A stretch of 64,000 nucleotides of DNA from Diprion similis (GCF_021155765.1 NC_060109.1:3001001-3065000); one strand, 5' to 3'; shown: positions 11,311 through 24,972, counted from the first letter of the stretch. Made by a program: numbers and translations. Notes: generated by a model from the sequence alone, not told the origin.

Positions 11311-11318
11311 TTGTTTAC
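11311..11318 (-). promoter_or_regulatory. FOXO-type binding site 3 (TTGTTTAC)
   Basis: Third exact FOXO core in the cluster. A weaker ataaacaa follows near 11478. Confidence 0.45.
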
Positions 11319-13130
11319 CAAATGCAAAGGTTGTATTTCAGTCGCTCCCGTAGATTTTCGTCGTGCTCTGTTCCGCGGGTAAATGCCATCTCACGTGCTA
11401 GTTATCGTATATATATATATATATAACCGCCGGTATCTTTCGCAAGCCTGGCTATTTCTAAGTAGCAAAATACTAGATAAACAAAATTGTATGCCAGTTA
11501 TGTATATGTAGATCGTCATATATCCGACATGCGAGAATTTCCCTGCAGTGTTATACATACCTATCGTGCTAGTAAATCTAATCAGGAAATCGTTTATCGC
11601 ACAGACTCATTATATCTGCCAGTATGTCACGAGTTTACAATTGTATACGCATATCTTTAACGTATTTGACAAACTATCAATAAAAAAAAATACAAAAAAC
11701 CAAGTGCTACGCCTCGTGGCTCCCGCGCAGTTTTGAGACTTATTTGTGCGCATGCGCGTATAAAATAACACGCGAATACAACAGGAATATCCCCACCTGT
11801 GAACGTGTAATTGTGTTAATGTCCGTGTGTTACGTAATCGTAAACATAAACAGATTCGTACTATATAGTAATAGTATATACATATATTACGATCACAATA
11901 TTATGACATGTCTTATATGGAAAATTTGTTATGAAATTCTCGAATAAAAGAAATTTAATTTGTTGCCTACAGCTGCTGGGATGTTTACGTGATAAAAAAA
12001 TTCTGTGATAATATTTACGGTCAAAGTTATAAATGGAGGGGGAAAAACGTCGTATTCGCAAGGTTACACGGTTACATCTGTGTTCCACACGTGCTGTAAT
12101 GTAAGTATTATAGGTAGAAAAATACGAAGCGAACACAGGACGCGATAGGTATGTATGTAAAATGATGTGTCTTCTATACGTTTAGCTGTACTAAAAAATT
12201 TTGCGAATTGCGCGACTATCGGCCTTCTGCTATAAAACAAGCCAATTACTCGTTGTTGGCGATTTTAAAACGGTGTTCAATTACGCAGTCATTCCCGTTT
12301 GTCCGCTGCACTGATTGTAGTCAACGTGGTTCGGAGACTCGATCGCAATAATTGTCATAATAATCGGATTGATTAAAACGTGATAAACGTGATGCCTGTA
12401 ATCAATCGAGCCCAATATCGATATTAGATGTATAATGATTATGTATTGCACCGTATACATGCGGCTTCAGTGAAACAGCACGTGTTGTATGTATGTAAAT
12501 GTTAAGATACTGTGATGTCTACACAGCTGTTAATTAACTATAAATATATCTACATACAGACAGACTAACGCGCAATTCAACCGAAATTATAAAAACAAAA
12601 ACTGGTGACGAAATGAAGGTTCGAAATAAGTAAAGTCGTATCTGCACACCGGATTCTTTATTCTTTTTACTAATCTATTACGATGCATTGATCGACAGAC
12701 AGACATTATAGTTTAATCATCAAGGTGATCACCGACCGCTTAGAGCGTGCGATCGAGATCCAAAACTGTTGTTGAATCGTGCAGCAGCAGCAGCAAGCAA
12801 CAGCAGCACTGCGCAGCAAACCAGTAGCGGCTATCAATAGCGTTCACCGTCCGCGTTCGTCGCCACGAGGCGTTTTGTTTTTAGTTGCGATTGCGGCGAG
12901 CAACTGATCGCTCATCGCTGTTACTGTTCCATCGCTACTTCTGCGATACCATATATTACCTCAAAATACGATACAGTTTTTAAAATCGTCGAACTCGAAC
13001 GAACCAAGCTTCTGTGATTCGGTATAGTTTTGTATTTGAATGCAAGTTTGTGTGAACCGCATTTGCCATTTCGTTTGTATAAGTACTAATTCGAATCAGA
13101 GACAATAAAAATATTTATAAGTAGTTAAAT

Positions 13131-16100
13131 ATGTCGGCATCTCCCATTGCGAGGCAAGCGACTCAGAGTCAAAGTATTCCATCGAAACGAGTCCTCATCA
13201 ATGATCCCAACCAACTACCTGCGGATTACTCTTCGACGCCTGGAGGCACCCTATACTCAACCACACCAGGAGGTCAGTCCGTTTTTTACCCTCGAGTTCA
13301 CTACTTTCAGCTGTTCGCAGCCTCTATGTCTCAATCCTTATAGGATACATCCCAGCTGGAAACACGCGCGTGCCGGTCGGAATGCCCTTGAATATAACCC
13401 CACGCCCCTCCCCTCCCCGCGTCCTTCTATTTATCGATCAACAACTGTTTACAACAAACTTGTATGCCTGAATCTTACGTGCTTATTCCTTTAATTTTTG
13501 TCGCTGAAAAGTTTCCAAGGTTTACGTACAACTATAAACACATCTGATCGATCCATATAGTACGTAAGAATGAAACCGTAGAAAATTACGCTAAAATCTC
13601 TACATTCTGTTTACCTATGACTCATATCGGATTTATAAACCAAGTGGAGAAACCTTCGTGACATGTGCTATGGCGATTTTACTTTGTTAACGGCTTCCGG
13701 AATCCTACGTGTTTTCAGTCACAGACGCAGATTGTAGGATCTATGACGCATGCGTACTGTTCACTGTACTAAACGGTATCTGCGTTCTCCTCCATTATAT
13801 AAACTCTGGAATTTCACATGCTCTGGCTCTTGACTTATCGTCGTTCCTGTTTTTCGTAACCGACCATTAATACAGTTGTGATAAAACTACGCTCTGAATA
13901 GCCCTGCCGGAAAATTTTCTTTAAGACTGGTTTAATCGTAATGCTTGATTTGATACCGGCTTGTGCCTTCTTAAACCACAGACTTATACGCAAAAGAAGT
14001 GCGACCTCGCAGTTGATAAATTCGCTATCTGATTTTTTTTACCTGATTTATCGTTAAGCCCCACTGACGTGGATAGAGTTTGTTATTGTCTATATTTCGA
14101 TTGTCGTCGAATATCGAAATCGAATAATCTTCAATTTCATCGTGTAATTATGAAGTCCCTTGAGGTTTTTGAACTGGATGCTACTATGTGTGCAAAGATT
14201 TAATGCTGGCAAATTGAATCGCGTTGAAACTAGGACAGGCTTATCAGTTGTCGCTTTTAGAGCGAGTGTATAATTAACCATACGCACCCATTGCACGAAT
14301 ATGTCGCGCTGGCGTCTCCCCGTGAAGCGATTTCGGTAGACAAAGGTTTTCAACCTCAAGAACGGAAGATTATGAGGCGATTATTATAAAGCAAAAGAAA
14401 CTTATCAATTTACACGGAAATGAGTCATTAATAGGTACAATGGCTCACTTCTTTGTTCGAATGTTTTTTAATTTTCCCCATTCGTTCAATAATTCTCTTT
14501 CGTTATAAATAATATATTGTCAGAATGGTGAACGGATCGGGTTGAATTATTTCCAGGTAAAAATATTCAACGTTGTACAAACGCCTGATCTTTCCAACCT
14601 AGCTATAAGATACAGCTGTATACACACATATTTATGTATGTCAACGAGCTCAGAAGGTCACGAAACAACTTGCACTCTTGGTTTCATTCCTCAAAGTGAC
14701 TGCCAAAGTTCTTCGTACAGTTAAAAAAAAAAACAATTAATAGAATTAACAATTAATTAATTGAGCGAGGAATCTTTTTTGTGGTGCGATGTTAAAAAAA
14801 AATTTTATAAAAAATTTACCCACGTGTCTAGAATTTCCTTCCAATTCCCTGTATTAGAGATTTTGCAGTTACTTATCCCCCACTGATTGATATAATCATG
14901 GAAACTCAATATTATTTAGTTTCAGTTAATTCAATTGCACCTTCTCTTATTTAAGTGGAGTCTCATTCAATGTATAGTAGATTTATACGAGACAATAAAT
15001 TTTCAACGAATTCAACTGGAAATTCTTTGGTCTAAATAAGTTCACTATGTATAATTGAACCTTATTTGAATCGAGTATAACTTGCAATTTCTATCTTTTG
15101 TTTCTCAAAATTTAGCATACGAGAGATTGAAGAGATTCAGTTGGCCAGATTTCTAATCTTCTTGTACAAAGATTTTGATGGAATATTTAAACTATAACTT
15201 AATATAGCTACACTAGGCTTCAACTGGCCACACTGATTGTCTAATAATGACCAGGTCTTACTTATAGTGTGCCTATACTATACTATAATAACTACGATCA
15301 CGAGAATTACTTATTGAGAACTAGCTCATCGTGATTCCGGCTCAATTGCCCGAATTGTTTTGTCGACAAAGTAGATATACGGGGTGTCCCATTTTAAACG
15401 ATTCATAACAATATTTTAAAAATAAAACCACAACAACTTTAACACAATCACACGTAGCTATCAGGTTAGGTGAAAATTGGACTCTGACTTTACGATTTAT
15501 AAAAAAGATCGATCATCGCCGCTTCGAGGTCAGGAAGTTAGGGAGAGTCTGTAGTGTCTTTCTCGGCGAACTGAAATTTCAGTGCGTGTCTTCTATTATC
15601 TTTGATACGTATAAAAGTGTTGTCAATCTGCTGCAGGTACCCGCATTGTTTATGAGCGAGCATTCTTAATGAACTTGAGGAATTCGCCTATTTCAAGAAC
15701 TCCACCGCGGAATATACCAGCGATTCCGGCCGATCTTTTGAAGGGTACGCTAGCGGTTCCGACCATACCTAGTCCACCGATGAAAGGTATGTAGACATAG
15801 ATTTTTAGACTAAAGACAAAGTAAATCACACTTCGAACAGATCAAAATCTATTTTTTTATGCATCAATTCGTCAATAGTACTAGAGATACGTCGGTATTT
15901 TTTTTATTTTTTTTTTTTATTTTTATCTTCGCGCTAATTTGTACTACCCAAATGTATTTTTTGGTCTATATCAGTAAATCATAATCTGTAAGATTATCAC
16001 TTCTTTTATTTTCTGTTGCGACAAAGATAACTTTCCTAACGATTCTTGCAAGAGTTTTGGACACATATGCCACTTGTTTATAGTCCAAAAAAGAATTGTT

Positions 16101-16292
16101 TGGTCGGTAGAAGAAAATATTTTCATTCCATCAAATAGTTTTGGTTGTGAAGAATTATTTTTCGTGCACTATTACCTCAGAAAATATTTTGTTATAATTT
16201 GGGAAATTTTCCTTTCCTCATAATCTATTTTCATTATTTCAGATATTCCAGTGATCGACGAAACTCCGGAGCAATTTGAAATGGATATGTGA
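13131..16292 (+). CDS. Thor: eIF4E-binding protein (4E-BP / Thor)
   Basis: 4E-BP binds the cap-binding factor eIF4E in the cytoplasm and blocks cap-dependent translation until TOR phosphorylates it. Three coding exons (13131-13272, 15637-15786, 16243-16292) join in phase to give 113 residues, the usual size. Exon 1 holds the TP sites at T36 and T45 in the STPGG / TTPGG repeats. Exon 2 holds the eIF4E-binding motif YERAFLM (53-59) and SP/TP sites at S64 and T69. Exon 3 ends in FEMDM (109-113), the TOR-signalling (raptor-binding) motif, usually FEMDI. These sites correspond to human T37, T46, S65 and T70 with an offset of one. The N-terminal RAIP motif of vertebrates is not obvious. The start is the first ATG of the frame, followed directly by MSASP as in the family. 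Regulation by FOXO is suggested by upstream sites. AATAAA-type poly(A) signals lie near 16663 and 16774. Confidence 0.95.
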
Positions 16293-17190
16293 TGACCAGG
16301 ACGGCGAAGGGGGAAAAGAGAGAAAAGAGAAAAAAAGATCACACGATCAGAATATTACCGCGGTGCCTGTTTACGTCTCGTGGTTCGGGAGGACAGTAGT
16401 TTAATTACCTAATTACCATCTTTATGAGCGTTCCTCAAGCAGAATTGGGCAGGAGAATATCTTAATTCAAATACATTTTTTATCTAGCATCTTGATGGCT
16501 GTGAATGAACGTTCACAACGAGATATATTTTTCATAACTATACATCAAGAGAAAATATTTTTCACTCTAAAATATGCCTTATCATTTTTGAATGCAACTA
16601 AGATGTCACCACTCGTTTATATTATTTTGTAGTTTGCTATCTAAGATATTGAATTATACTAATAAATATTGTGGTTTTTAAAATTGATGATTTTCTTCAT
16701 CCATCGATTAGTTCCTAAGGTCTGTAATTATATACCTATAACGGTTACATTTAGGTTATGTACAAAATTCAAATAAATATAATTAAAGTGGATAATTAAA
16801 TAACAGGAGCATAGGATTTTTGGGCTGACAACGGATAAAGTATTATCTTCTGCTTGTGTCAAACTCGCGAGTAAACAAAAAAAGTCAAGAAATTCCTGGG
16901 TTTCCATTAATGCGGAATGTGTCTATAGCACATTCTACAATGAATAATTCGTGAAGCTATTCTTCATCTAGTCATGTCATTATACGTAAAAGTGACCATT
17001 TGTTGGTAGCGCACGATGTATAAATCCAAATAAGACTGAGTACTGACGTTTTCATGTCGCGAACTCCATTAAAAACCGCCAAATTGCCATCGTGATACGC
17101 CTTACAACAAGCAATTAAATGTACATGTTTGTATGCGGGACGAACGAAACTACGTCCCTAAGGCGTACTTCAAGGAACCCGCCGCAATCC
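16293..17190. other. 4E-BP 3' UTR and intergenic DNA
   Basis: AT-rich sequence with aataaa motifs near 16663 and 16774, likely the 3' end of the 4E-BP transcript. Nothing further is supported. Confidence 0.5.
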
Positions 17191-17274
17191 ATGGCCGGAA
17201 ACACGGTTCATAAACTCCACGGACAAATAGCCCAGGTTAATCGGGAATCTATTTTACTGGCAAAAAATATGGAG
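17191..17274 (+). CDS. Candidate isolated first coding exon (unidentified)
   Basis: An ATG in good context (atccatggcc) opens 28 codons beginning MAGNTVHKLHGQIAQVNRE and ending ...LAKNME at a consensus donor (gag|gtatgt). The composition is protein-like and the GC content is higher than the surroundings. A frame at about 17294-17482 follows but cannot be joined through a normal intron in phase. I could not identify the family or later exons, so it may be a pseudogene fragment or chance. Confidence 0.2.
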
Positions 17275-17482
17275 GTATGTTCAGACACTTAGATTGATTC
17301 TGATCACTTCGACATCCCTATTAAAACTACGACCCATGGTTTTTAATGAGCACCATTGGCACTACCATCCGCGCGCCTCAGGATTTTTACCTGCTCCTAG
17401 TAAAATTACTAGGGATATCGAAGGAGCCAGAATCAATTTATGTCAGTTGGGACGATCCAACACTCAAGAGCTTATTATTTAG

Positions 17483-18417
17483 CCAATCGGGATGTATTTT
17501 TCCTAAGCTTCGTCAATTGTAATAGTCCTAGACTGGAGCTATCACGGCGGATGAAATTCAGGACGAGTAAAATTAGATACGCTTTGTAATAAGCTGTTAA
17601 GTGTTGGATCACCCCAAACTGTCACCACCGGTCGCTCTAATAAGAACGGTTTTCTTGTACAGGAACAATCATTAATGCCGTACACTTCCGGCTAACTTAT
17701 TTTCGATACGAAACATAACATAATTCTTATAGAATCGAACTCGAATTTTGTTTAGGATCGAAAACAATTTAGCTGGAAGCTTAAGGCGTTAATGAATATT
17801 ATTGATATACACTCATGCTTAAGACATTTGAAAGACTTTCTTTAAAAAAAATACAATGCAATGTCAAGATGTCACAGAATTTAAAAAAATCGGGGGAATG
17901 TCGATGATACTCGAACGATAAAAAAGGGATCTCGTATCGACCGAAATTGTCCAAGATAGCAATCTTGGCGCATGTCTAGTTCATGGTCGAGCGACCGATA
18001 TCAGCGCACTTCTCGTTGCTTTTCGTTACCTCAATGGTTGGTGGATGTATACACAAGTATGTGCCCATGACGTCTGCGATCGATAAAGGCTTGAACCCGG
18101 AATAGTTTTTAAGTGAAGAGAAATGAGCGCGTTAGGATGATGGCACGTGTTTAAATTGTTTGAAAAATAATAGTAAGATTTTGTTAACGAAGATCGTTAA
18201 AAGTTGATTAACCGCCATGTCTCGGAATGGACCAATCAGACGCACGACGTGCCGCTGCGAGTCCTCGAATAATCTATCCACAGACGAATGACAACAAAAG
18301 AGATTGATAGAGTTAGGAAGCTTCATAGGAATACGTATTTACGAAGGATTTAACACATTTTCCTTCTGTTGACAAGGCAAATAAGTTTTTATCGTAGTGG
18401 TGAAAGTGTCGGGGAAT
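17483..18417. other. Intergenic DNA upstream of Macoilin
   Basis: No exon was recognised. The 3' part is the presumed promoter and 5' UTR of Macoilin. Confidence 0.4.
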
Positions 18418-21400
18418 ATGAAGAGAAGAAATGCCGAGTGCGGCAAGCTTCGGAGGCCCTTGAAACGAAACAAAATTACGGAAGGAATTTACGGAAGGTA
18501 AACGTTCCTGCTGGTCGCCATATGTGTGCATCACAATGGCTGATCTTAAAAATAACCAAAAACCTCATCATATATATCGAGGTTTATTTTTCACTCATCC
18601 CTTCGCCCCGTTGCACCAATTCACTTGAACCCCGCAATATTTCGCCCCCAGACCTACTCTTTCATCACGATCTAAGAGTTTCCAATTACGGAAGAGAAAA
18701 AAACAAAACAGATATTTATACCACCAGTCCTACTTGACGTTCTCCCTGGTTAAAACTGCGTATAGATGAGGATAGCAGAAACGGAAAATCACATCAAAAC
18801 ATGTAGAAGCGTATAAATTTTCATGTTTCAATAACGTTTTCTGCATTTTTTTTACTTTCGTCCAAATCTGTACCAAATTTTATCCCCCCACTATTTAAGA
18901 AACTCCAAATAGACCAAGAATACAGGGAACAAAAAATGAGCTCGCATCGCTTAAAATTTTTTATCTTACTATTACAGTACGCTGCTTTACTTGAAGTTTC
19001 TCCTGCTATGGGCGATGGTGATTTTGGCAGACTTCATTCTAGAGTTCAGATTTGAATTCCTCTGGCCATTCTGGCTTCTCCTTCGAAGCGTTTACGATTC
19101 TTTCAAATACCAAGGCTTGGTAAGTACCTCAGTATCAGCGATAATATTAACTTGTGTTTTTTATCATCCTCTAGTCTTTATACCGGTTTTGAATTTATCT
19201 ACAAACCTATTTCGATTGTTTTTTTTACATACAATTTATGTACCATTTGACAAGATTGCAAAACACAAATATTAACACAACATAGCCTTGAATTCAGAGG
19301 TTTTTTAACTTTCAATGGACGATTAACAGGTCTTTGAACTAACGTTTTTTTGCTTCACAGGCCTTCTCCGTCTTTTTTATTTGCATCGCCCTAACGTCAG
19401 ATATGATTTGCTTCTTCTTCATCCCTGTGCACTGGCTCTTCTTTGCCGCTAGCACGTATGTTTGGGTACAATACGTCTGGCATACAGGTACGTCAATCCA
19501 TTTATTTATTTACAATGTAAATTAACGAATCAGTACCATTCTAACAAATGAAAATACCATTTAGATAAAGGTGTTTGCCTGCCAACGGTGATGCTGTGGC
19601 TCCTGTTCCTTTACATAGAGGCAGCAGTACGGTTACGTGATCTGCGCCACATGCCGTTTCATCTGGATCTCTGTAGGCCCTTTGCTGCACATTGGTATTC
19701 ATATTTCGATCAATTAATTTTAAGACAGTAACTTACGTATTGACATCCGAGTTGCGATGTGAGAAGAAATAATTTTTTTGACAACCTTTGAGTAGCCACG
19801 TCACGGCAGATGTCAGTAATTTTGGCATGCTGGGAAATATATTGTAACGTATTTTTAATTCCGGTAATCAAATTCGGTTTGCAACTACGGGCATAAACTT
19901 TATATTACATCAAATTATAATTTTATGTAGATTTATCTGATAGTATCATTCTACTCGAATTTAATGCTTAAGATTACATGTTCCATCTTATTTATTGGAA
20001 AGGATTTCACTTCGCCTTTCATTTATAGATAAAGTAAAATGGAACGCAGATTCTGAAGCTAATTTAATTTCTATAGTTTTTATATGGTTAATGTTGTTAT
20101 TCACACATTTAAGGACAAAATTGTACTCCATTATTTTTTACTTAGTTTAGAACGCGATCAGTATAGAATACTTCTAGGAGATTAAAAACATTTTTGTCAA
20201 ACAACTTAGTTTTTAGCTTACACTAATCGCTTTTAGTTTTGTTGCAATACAATTTTCAAACAATTATATCCCAGTAGACCGGTAAACTACTCTGGTAAGA
20301 CGAGTTCATGAAATACTACCATTTAAATTAATGCTTAAGAAATGACCCCTTTACTCAAACACAGTTAGCCTCTGCCCCTCAGAAGCAACACACAAAGTCA
20401 CAGTTGCACAGGCACAATCCACAGTACAACACAAGTGGAGTCAGAGTTATTGATAGTTTAATTGTCAAAGTAAATATTGGAAGCGTGAGACAAGAAAAAT
20501 TAAACATATATTGAATCTAATCAATTAGCTACTTGCTAATCAATGTAGAAACTGAAAATCGAAAAAAAAAATCATTCTATAATGAACGGTTTATAGTTAT
20601 AAACGTGAATAACTTGTCCTGCTTACAAAAAAAAAAAGAAGTAACTTCTTTCTAAGAATGCGGTTTTAATTATTTAAATCTGCCGATGTTAATCAAGTTT
20701 TTATCACTTTCAGCATTGGCTATCCTGTAGTCACATTAGGCTTTGGTTTCAAAAGCTACGTGGGCTACAGAATGAGACAGGTGATGTGAAGTTACTGTTG
20801 TTTCGTTTTCTACTAGTTGAAAAAAAAAAATTCATATATGGCACAATAGGAGATGACGTTAATTAACCATCTCACCGTTTCAGAGAAAACAAAAAGATGT
20901 AGCTAAGGAAAACGAGTTTTACCTTCAGCTGCTACAGCAAGCACTGCCCGTTGAACAGCAGGCTGCGACTATGCAGCAGCTTCAGCCACAGGCTCAATTG
21001 CAAACACAGTTAGCCTCTGCCCCTCAGGAGCAACACACAAAGTCACAGTTGCACAGGCACAATCCACAGTACAACACAAGTCCTGAGAAGAGTAGAGGTA
21101 GTTTGAATATATATGGGGAATTCTATGCTAACTGGACTAATTTCTTATCTTTATCATCTTTGAATTTCAAAATCTTACATTTGTCTTTATCTTTTTCCAA
21201 TCGTACAGGCAACTTCAAAGACTTTCATTCCGCAAATGTAATATTGACAGGTTTATTAGAAGTTTAGCAAGGGTGAATCGTTTATAAACTACCATGTGAT
21301 AAAAATTGGCATTACTCTTCACTGATCGTTGATATTTTTTGTCTTACTTGGGATAGAATAATAATTTATAGCACAAGTTGCACTTCACCTTTGATTAATA

Positions 21401-24400
21401 ATGATAATTTTTATGTTTTTTAAATAATAGAATTGATCCTGCCTCTCGTAATTTCTTGAAATCTATTTAATTATGGTGAATTTGTTCACAGGAGGTTGTA
21501 GCGTAACTACAGAAGCGAGCATACAAAATGGTGGAGTACAACACAGTGGCACGCAAAGCGCGTCACAAGCACAAAATGCTGCCACCAAAAACAGTCACAG
21601 AAAGTCACTTGACAAAGGGGATAACAAACAGGACGAGCAACAAAACAAACAGAATGCAACAAATGTTTCACAGAATGACAAAAGTGATAAGAAGTTTGCA
21701 CACAGTAATGGAACCACAGTGCCTCACAACGACCTACAATTTATTGAGAGGGTTGGGTAAGCGGAATTATTATATTGGTTAATCCAGTTTTATGGTATCG
21801 GCGCAGTTTGAAACATGAGAATGAACGCTAGGATGTCTGCAGGATATTTGAACAGATCATTGCAACGAAATTTTTCTCTACATGTCCAGAACTTTGCAAT
21901 GAAAGAGCTATTCTTGTTTTAATATTAATTTTCATACTAATAATACCACAAAGTATTAATTAATGTCCTATGTAGGTAATGCAGTGCTGAAAAATACTGT
22001 TAAAATAAGAACAGCATACATTTTTCACAGGTTTTATATGAATATGATATTGGTCAAATGCTCTACATATTTATTTTGCAATGTAAAATCTCCAAGGTAA
22101 AAGCGTTTCAAGGAGACGAAAAAACAATTTTTAGAATAGCGTCTTTTCTCAGACCAGTCTCTGTTCTGAAATTCAGCTCTGTGAACGACTTTGACATAAA
22201 CGAAGTAGAAAAGGATAAATCAGTGAAAGGGGGAGGTTCTGCGCACACCTCTGTTAAAATACAGTCCAATGGATCTGCCGGAGGAAAGTGGAATAACGTT
22301 AAAGAGAGCCGAGACTCTTCGACGACGGTAAATGGTCAACGAGAGCGAAAAGGCCGACAAGCTAAATCGACAGTCGAAACAGTAGCAGAGCAACAAAAAC
22401 AGCAAGATGAATATTGTCAGAGGTTTGTGACCTTATTTCGGAGTTCTTTGTGTTTGGTAGTTTCAGGTGCCGTTGACCTGGCCGATCATTAATATATTTT
22501 TGGACGTCTGAAGCGGGGAAATTTTCTCGTCGAACTGTGCGAGAAAGGGGGTGCGAATCTGACTAGGAAAATTGTTAAATTGTAGCTTGAATAAAAGTGT
22601 GCGTCCTTAACTCAGTCATTGCTAACGTAGATCACTGATAATATTTATTGTGAATAATGATGGAATAAGTAAAATCACGTTATATCAAACATGGCCGATT
22701 GGAATCGACTTGTCGAATATTCATCGCTTCTACGATTTCAGAATTTCTTTCACTTCCGACAGGGATTTAGAGACGTAAAAGCACACACATAATCGGAGAA
22801 AAACTATTTCATCAGTTAGCTTTACATAAATATGGCACAGTTTGACGAGGAAATTTTCAGGTGACAAGAGCTTGTTCATGATTCACAAAAAGCCTGCTTC
22901 GACTTGTAAGTGATATCATTGGTCATATCTATCGGAACAGATCAATGAAATCAACAGCCTTAGTCCAACGTTGAACATCCAGTAGCGCTGTAAGTGCTTA
23001 TGATGTCACAAAATATATATTTACAAGCCAGGTCAGCAGCGCCTTGAATAGTGTAAAAATCAAGTTACCTCAAAAGTTTTATAAACTCATGAATCTCCTT
23101 GCTATTTTTATTATTTACGATTTTAACTTATTGTCAATGAAATAGGTTACTGGTGTGTCGCAGGCTCGAGGCTGACATCAAACGACTAAAATCAGACCTC
23201 CAGTCAAGTCGGCAGGTCGAACAGGAGTTGCGTTTGCAGATCAGTACGCTAGTCACTGGGGAGCGACAAGCCAAAGGTGACATTCAGCAGCTGCAGCACG
23301 ATAACGATCAGCTGCAGAATAAGTAAGGATGACAAGTCTATAGAAAACCCTTTTTCGTTCCTTGTCTAGAAAAATTAAAAATAGTTAACCAAATTCACTT
23401 CAGAATCAAATTTCAAATCCTGGTATTTTTTCTGAGCAGTTCTTTAATTCATTCCATAGTTTTATATTTGAACAAAACACAAATCTCTTCAATATAATGT
23501 ATTACCGAATGTTTTTAAGACATATATCAGTTATAATTATACATTATAATTTCAAATGATTTGATATTGTCAGATTACACGGGCTGGTGACAGCGCGTCA
23601 ATTAGATAAACAGACCATGTCGTCTTTGGAAAGACGAATAACAGAGGAGAGAAGGCAGCGGAGTACCTGCGAAGCGTCTTTGGCTGCAGAAAGACGGGCA
23701 CGTCGTGTGGCAGAGGAAGCTCGAAGCTCCATTCCACCACCGCCGCCACCTGTAAGGCAAGAGTGTACGGACGCTTGTAAATCTCGAAGAGCACAAATGG
23801 AACAGGATCTGAAGAGCCTGCGTCGAGAACTCAAAGCAAAAGACGAAAGGTATGCTGCAGTAGATACGACCTACTGGATGTTTAAAAATTAACATATTCT
23901 TTTTGAAAATTCCTTATTTCTAGTAATTAATTTTAGTATTGGATACCAGAAGATATGATTTTTCGTAACACGTAATTTTCAGTTGTATCTAATTTGAGTT
24001 TTTTGTTATTCAATTACAAGGAAGGTTGTGAATAGCTGATTTAAATACCAGTTGACGTACGTTCGGTATTTTCTTGAAGTTTTATTTCGATGGTAATATT
24101 TCAAAAATCCAAAGACTGCTTCAGGATTAAAATTTTCCTTGATAATTTCTAATCACAGGTACGCTGCACTTGAGAAGGATGTTGCACGATGTAAGGAAAG
24201 CCATGGTGAGACCGAAATCCTGCTTGGAGCATTTAGTGCTCTGCAGGATAAGAATGCTCATCTTGAAAATAGCCTCAGCGCCGAAACGCGAATCAAACTC
24301 GACCTTTTCTCAGCCCTTGGGGAAGCAAAGCGTCAGCTGGAAATCAGAGAGAGTAAGTAATTGAACATCGATTCATTTTACAAAGCAAAATACAGGGTGT

Positions 24401-24972
24401 CTACTGCTTCTTAAATATCATTAAATCCTGGAATTATCCTGGAATATAAAAATTGCTCTTTAAATGGTGGAAAAGCACTTAAATAATTCGGTTTATCCCG
24501 GAAAATTTTTATTTTTGAGTTTTGATTGAAAATTGTGATGTTTCATTGGTAATATGCGGCCTTCTTACTAAAAGTATAATTCAGGTATGTAAATTTATTT
24601 TAGAGAATTGTTCTGGAGACTCCTAGAATCTAAATTCTCAATTGCAGTAGACATGCTGAAAATAAAATCGCCATGGTGATTACACGATTTTTCTCTTTAT
24701 TAGGTTTGATAAGAACACAGGAGAAGGAAATCGAGACGTTGAAAGCCAAGATTGCACAAGATTTGGCAGTTATGCCTCAAGATTCGTTCGGTCCTGGTCC
24801 AGCACCGAGTTCGGCCACGTCGAAGCTTCGCTTGAATAACGAAGTACGAGTTGGAGGTAATAAAATACGCGGGAATGAAAATCCCTTTCCGGGATGCACC
24901 GTATCCAATCTGGATCCAAACGCTACCGCATATACGCCGAAAGGTTCTTTGGTCGCGTCCACGGAGGCTTGA
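18418..24972 (+). CDS. Maco1: Macoilin (transmembrane and coiled-coil protein of the ER)
   Basis: Macoilin is a conserved ER and neuronal membrane protein needed for normal neuronal excitability in animals. Twelve coding exons join in phase to 722 residues plus stop: 18418-18497, 18978-19119, 19361-19487, 19565-19694, 20714-20780, 20884-21097, 21492-21756, 22177-22422, 23164-23322, 23574-23849, 24159-24352, 24704-24972. The start MKRRNAECGKLRRPLKRNK and ITEGIYG match the family start. Several hydrophobic segments fill the first ~180 residues (FLLLWAMVILADFILEF, AFSVFFICIAL and others), followed by the basic GFKSYVGYRMRQRKQK. Exons 6-8 encode a low-complexity Q/N/S/K-rich linker. Exons 9-11 (about 424-633) are a long coiled coil containing LENSLSAETRIKLDLFSALG, the family hallmark. 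The C-terminus has SNLDPNATAYTPKG, like the family's LDPNASVYQP. The exon 8 acceptor was chosen by phase and is the least certain. Confidence 0.95.
20356..20436 (+). repeat. 81-bp duplicate of Macoilin exon 6, inside intron 4
   Basis: This intronic stretch repeats 21001-21081 of exon 6 with a single mismatch (A at 20383, G at 21028). It sits 645 bp upstream in the same orientation and lacks the flanking exon parts and splice sites. The high identity implies a recent copying event, or conversion, or an assembly artefact. Confidence 0.95.
24393..24510 (+). repeat. Transposon-like fragment in Macoilin intron 11
   Basis: The sequence opens with acagggtgtctactgcttct and contains repeated tcctgga and cccggaaaat motifs. 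Fragments opening this way are common dispersed repeats in insect genomes. Ends and duplications were not resolved. Confidence 0.3.

Larger units (their letters stand above)
10520..13130 (+). promoter_or_regulatory. Upstream region and 5' UTR of 4E-BP
   Basis: No coding exon was found. The region contains three exact GTAAACAA or reverse-complement sites (listed separately) and a TATA-like tataaaa at 12231. A CAG/CAA-rich stretch at about 12780-12830 probably lies in the 5' UTR. The sequence becomes less AT-rich from about 12650 to the ATG. The transcription start was not determined. Confidence 0.4.

Noticed and set aside
12780-12830. CAG-rich stretch as a polyglutamine-coding exon
   Set aside because: It is upstream of the 4E-BP start and is interrupted by stops in a usable frame context; better read as 5' UTR.
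15381-15400. ggggtgtcccatttta as the end of a transposon in 4E-BP intron 1
   Set aside because: The word is common at insect repeat ends, but no partner terminus or duplication was found, so borders cannot be given.
22031-22096. Alternative Macoilin exon 8 starting at 22031
   Set aside because: It gives a peptide unlike the family; the acceptor at 22176 keeps phase and gives a smooth GSVNDFDINEVE continuation.
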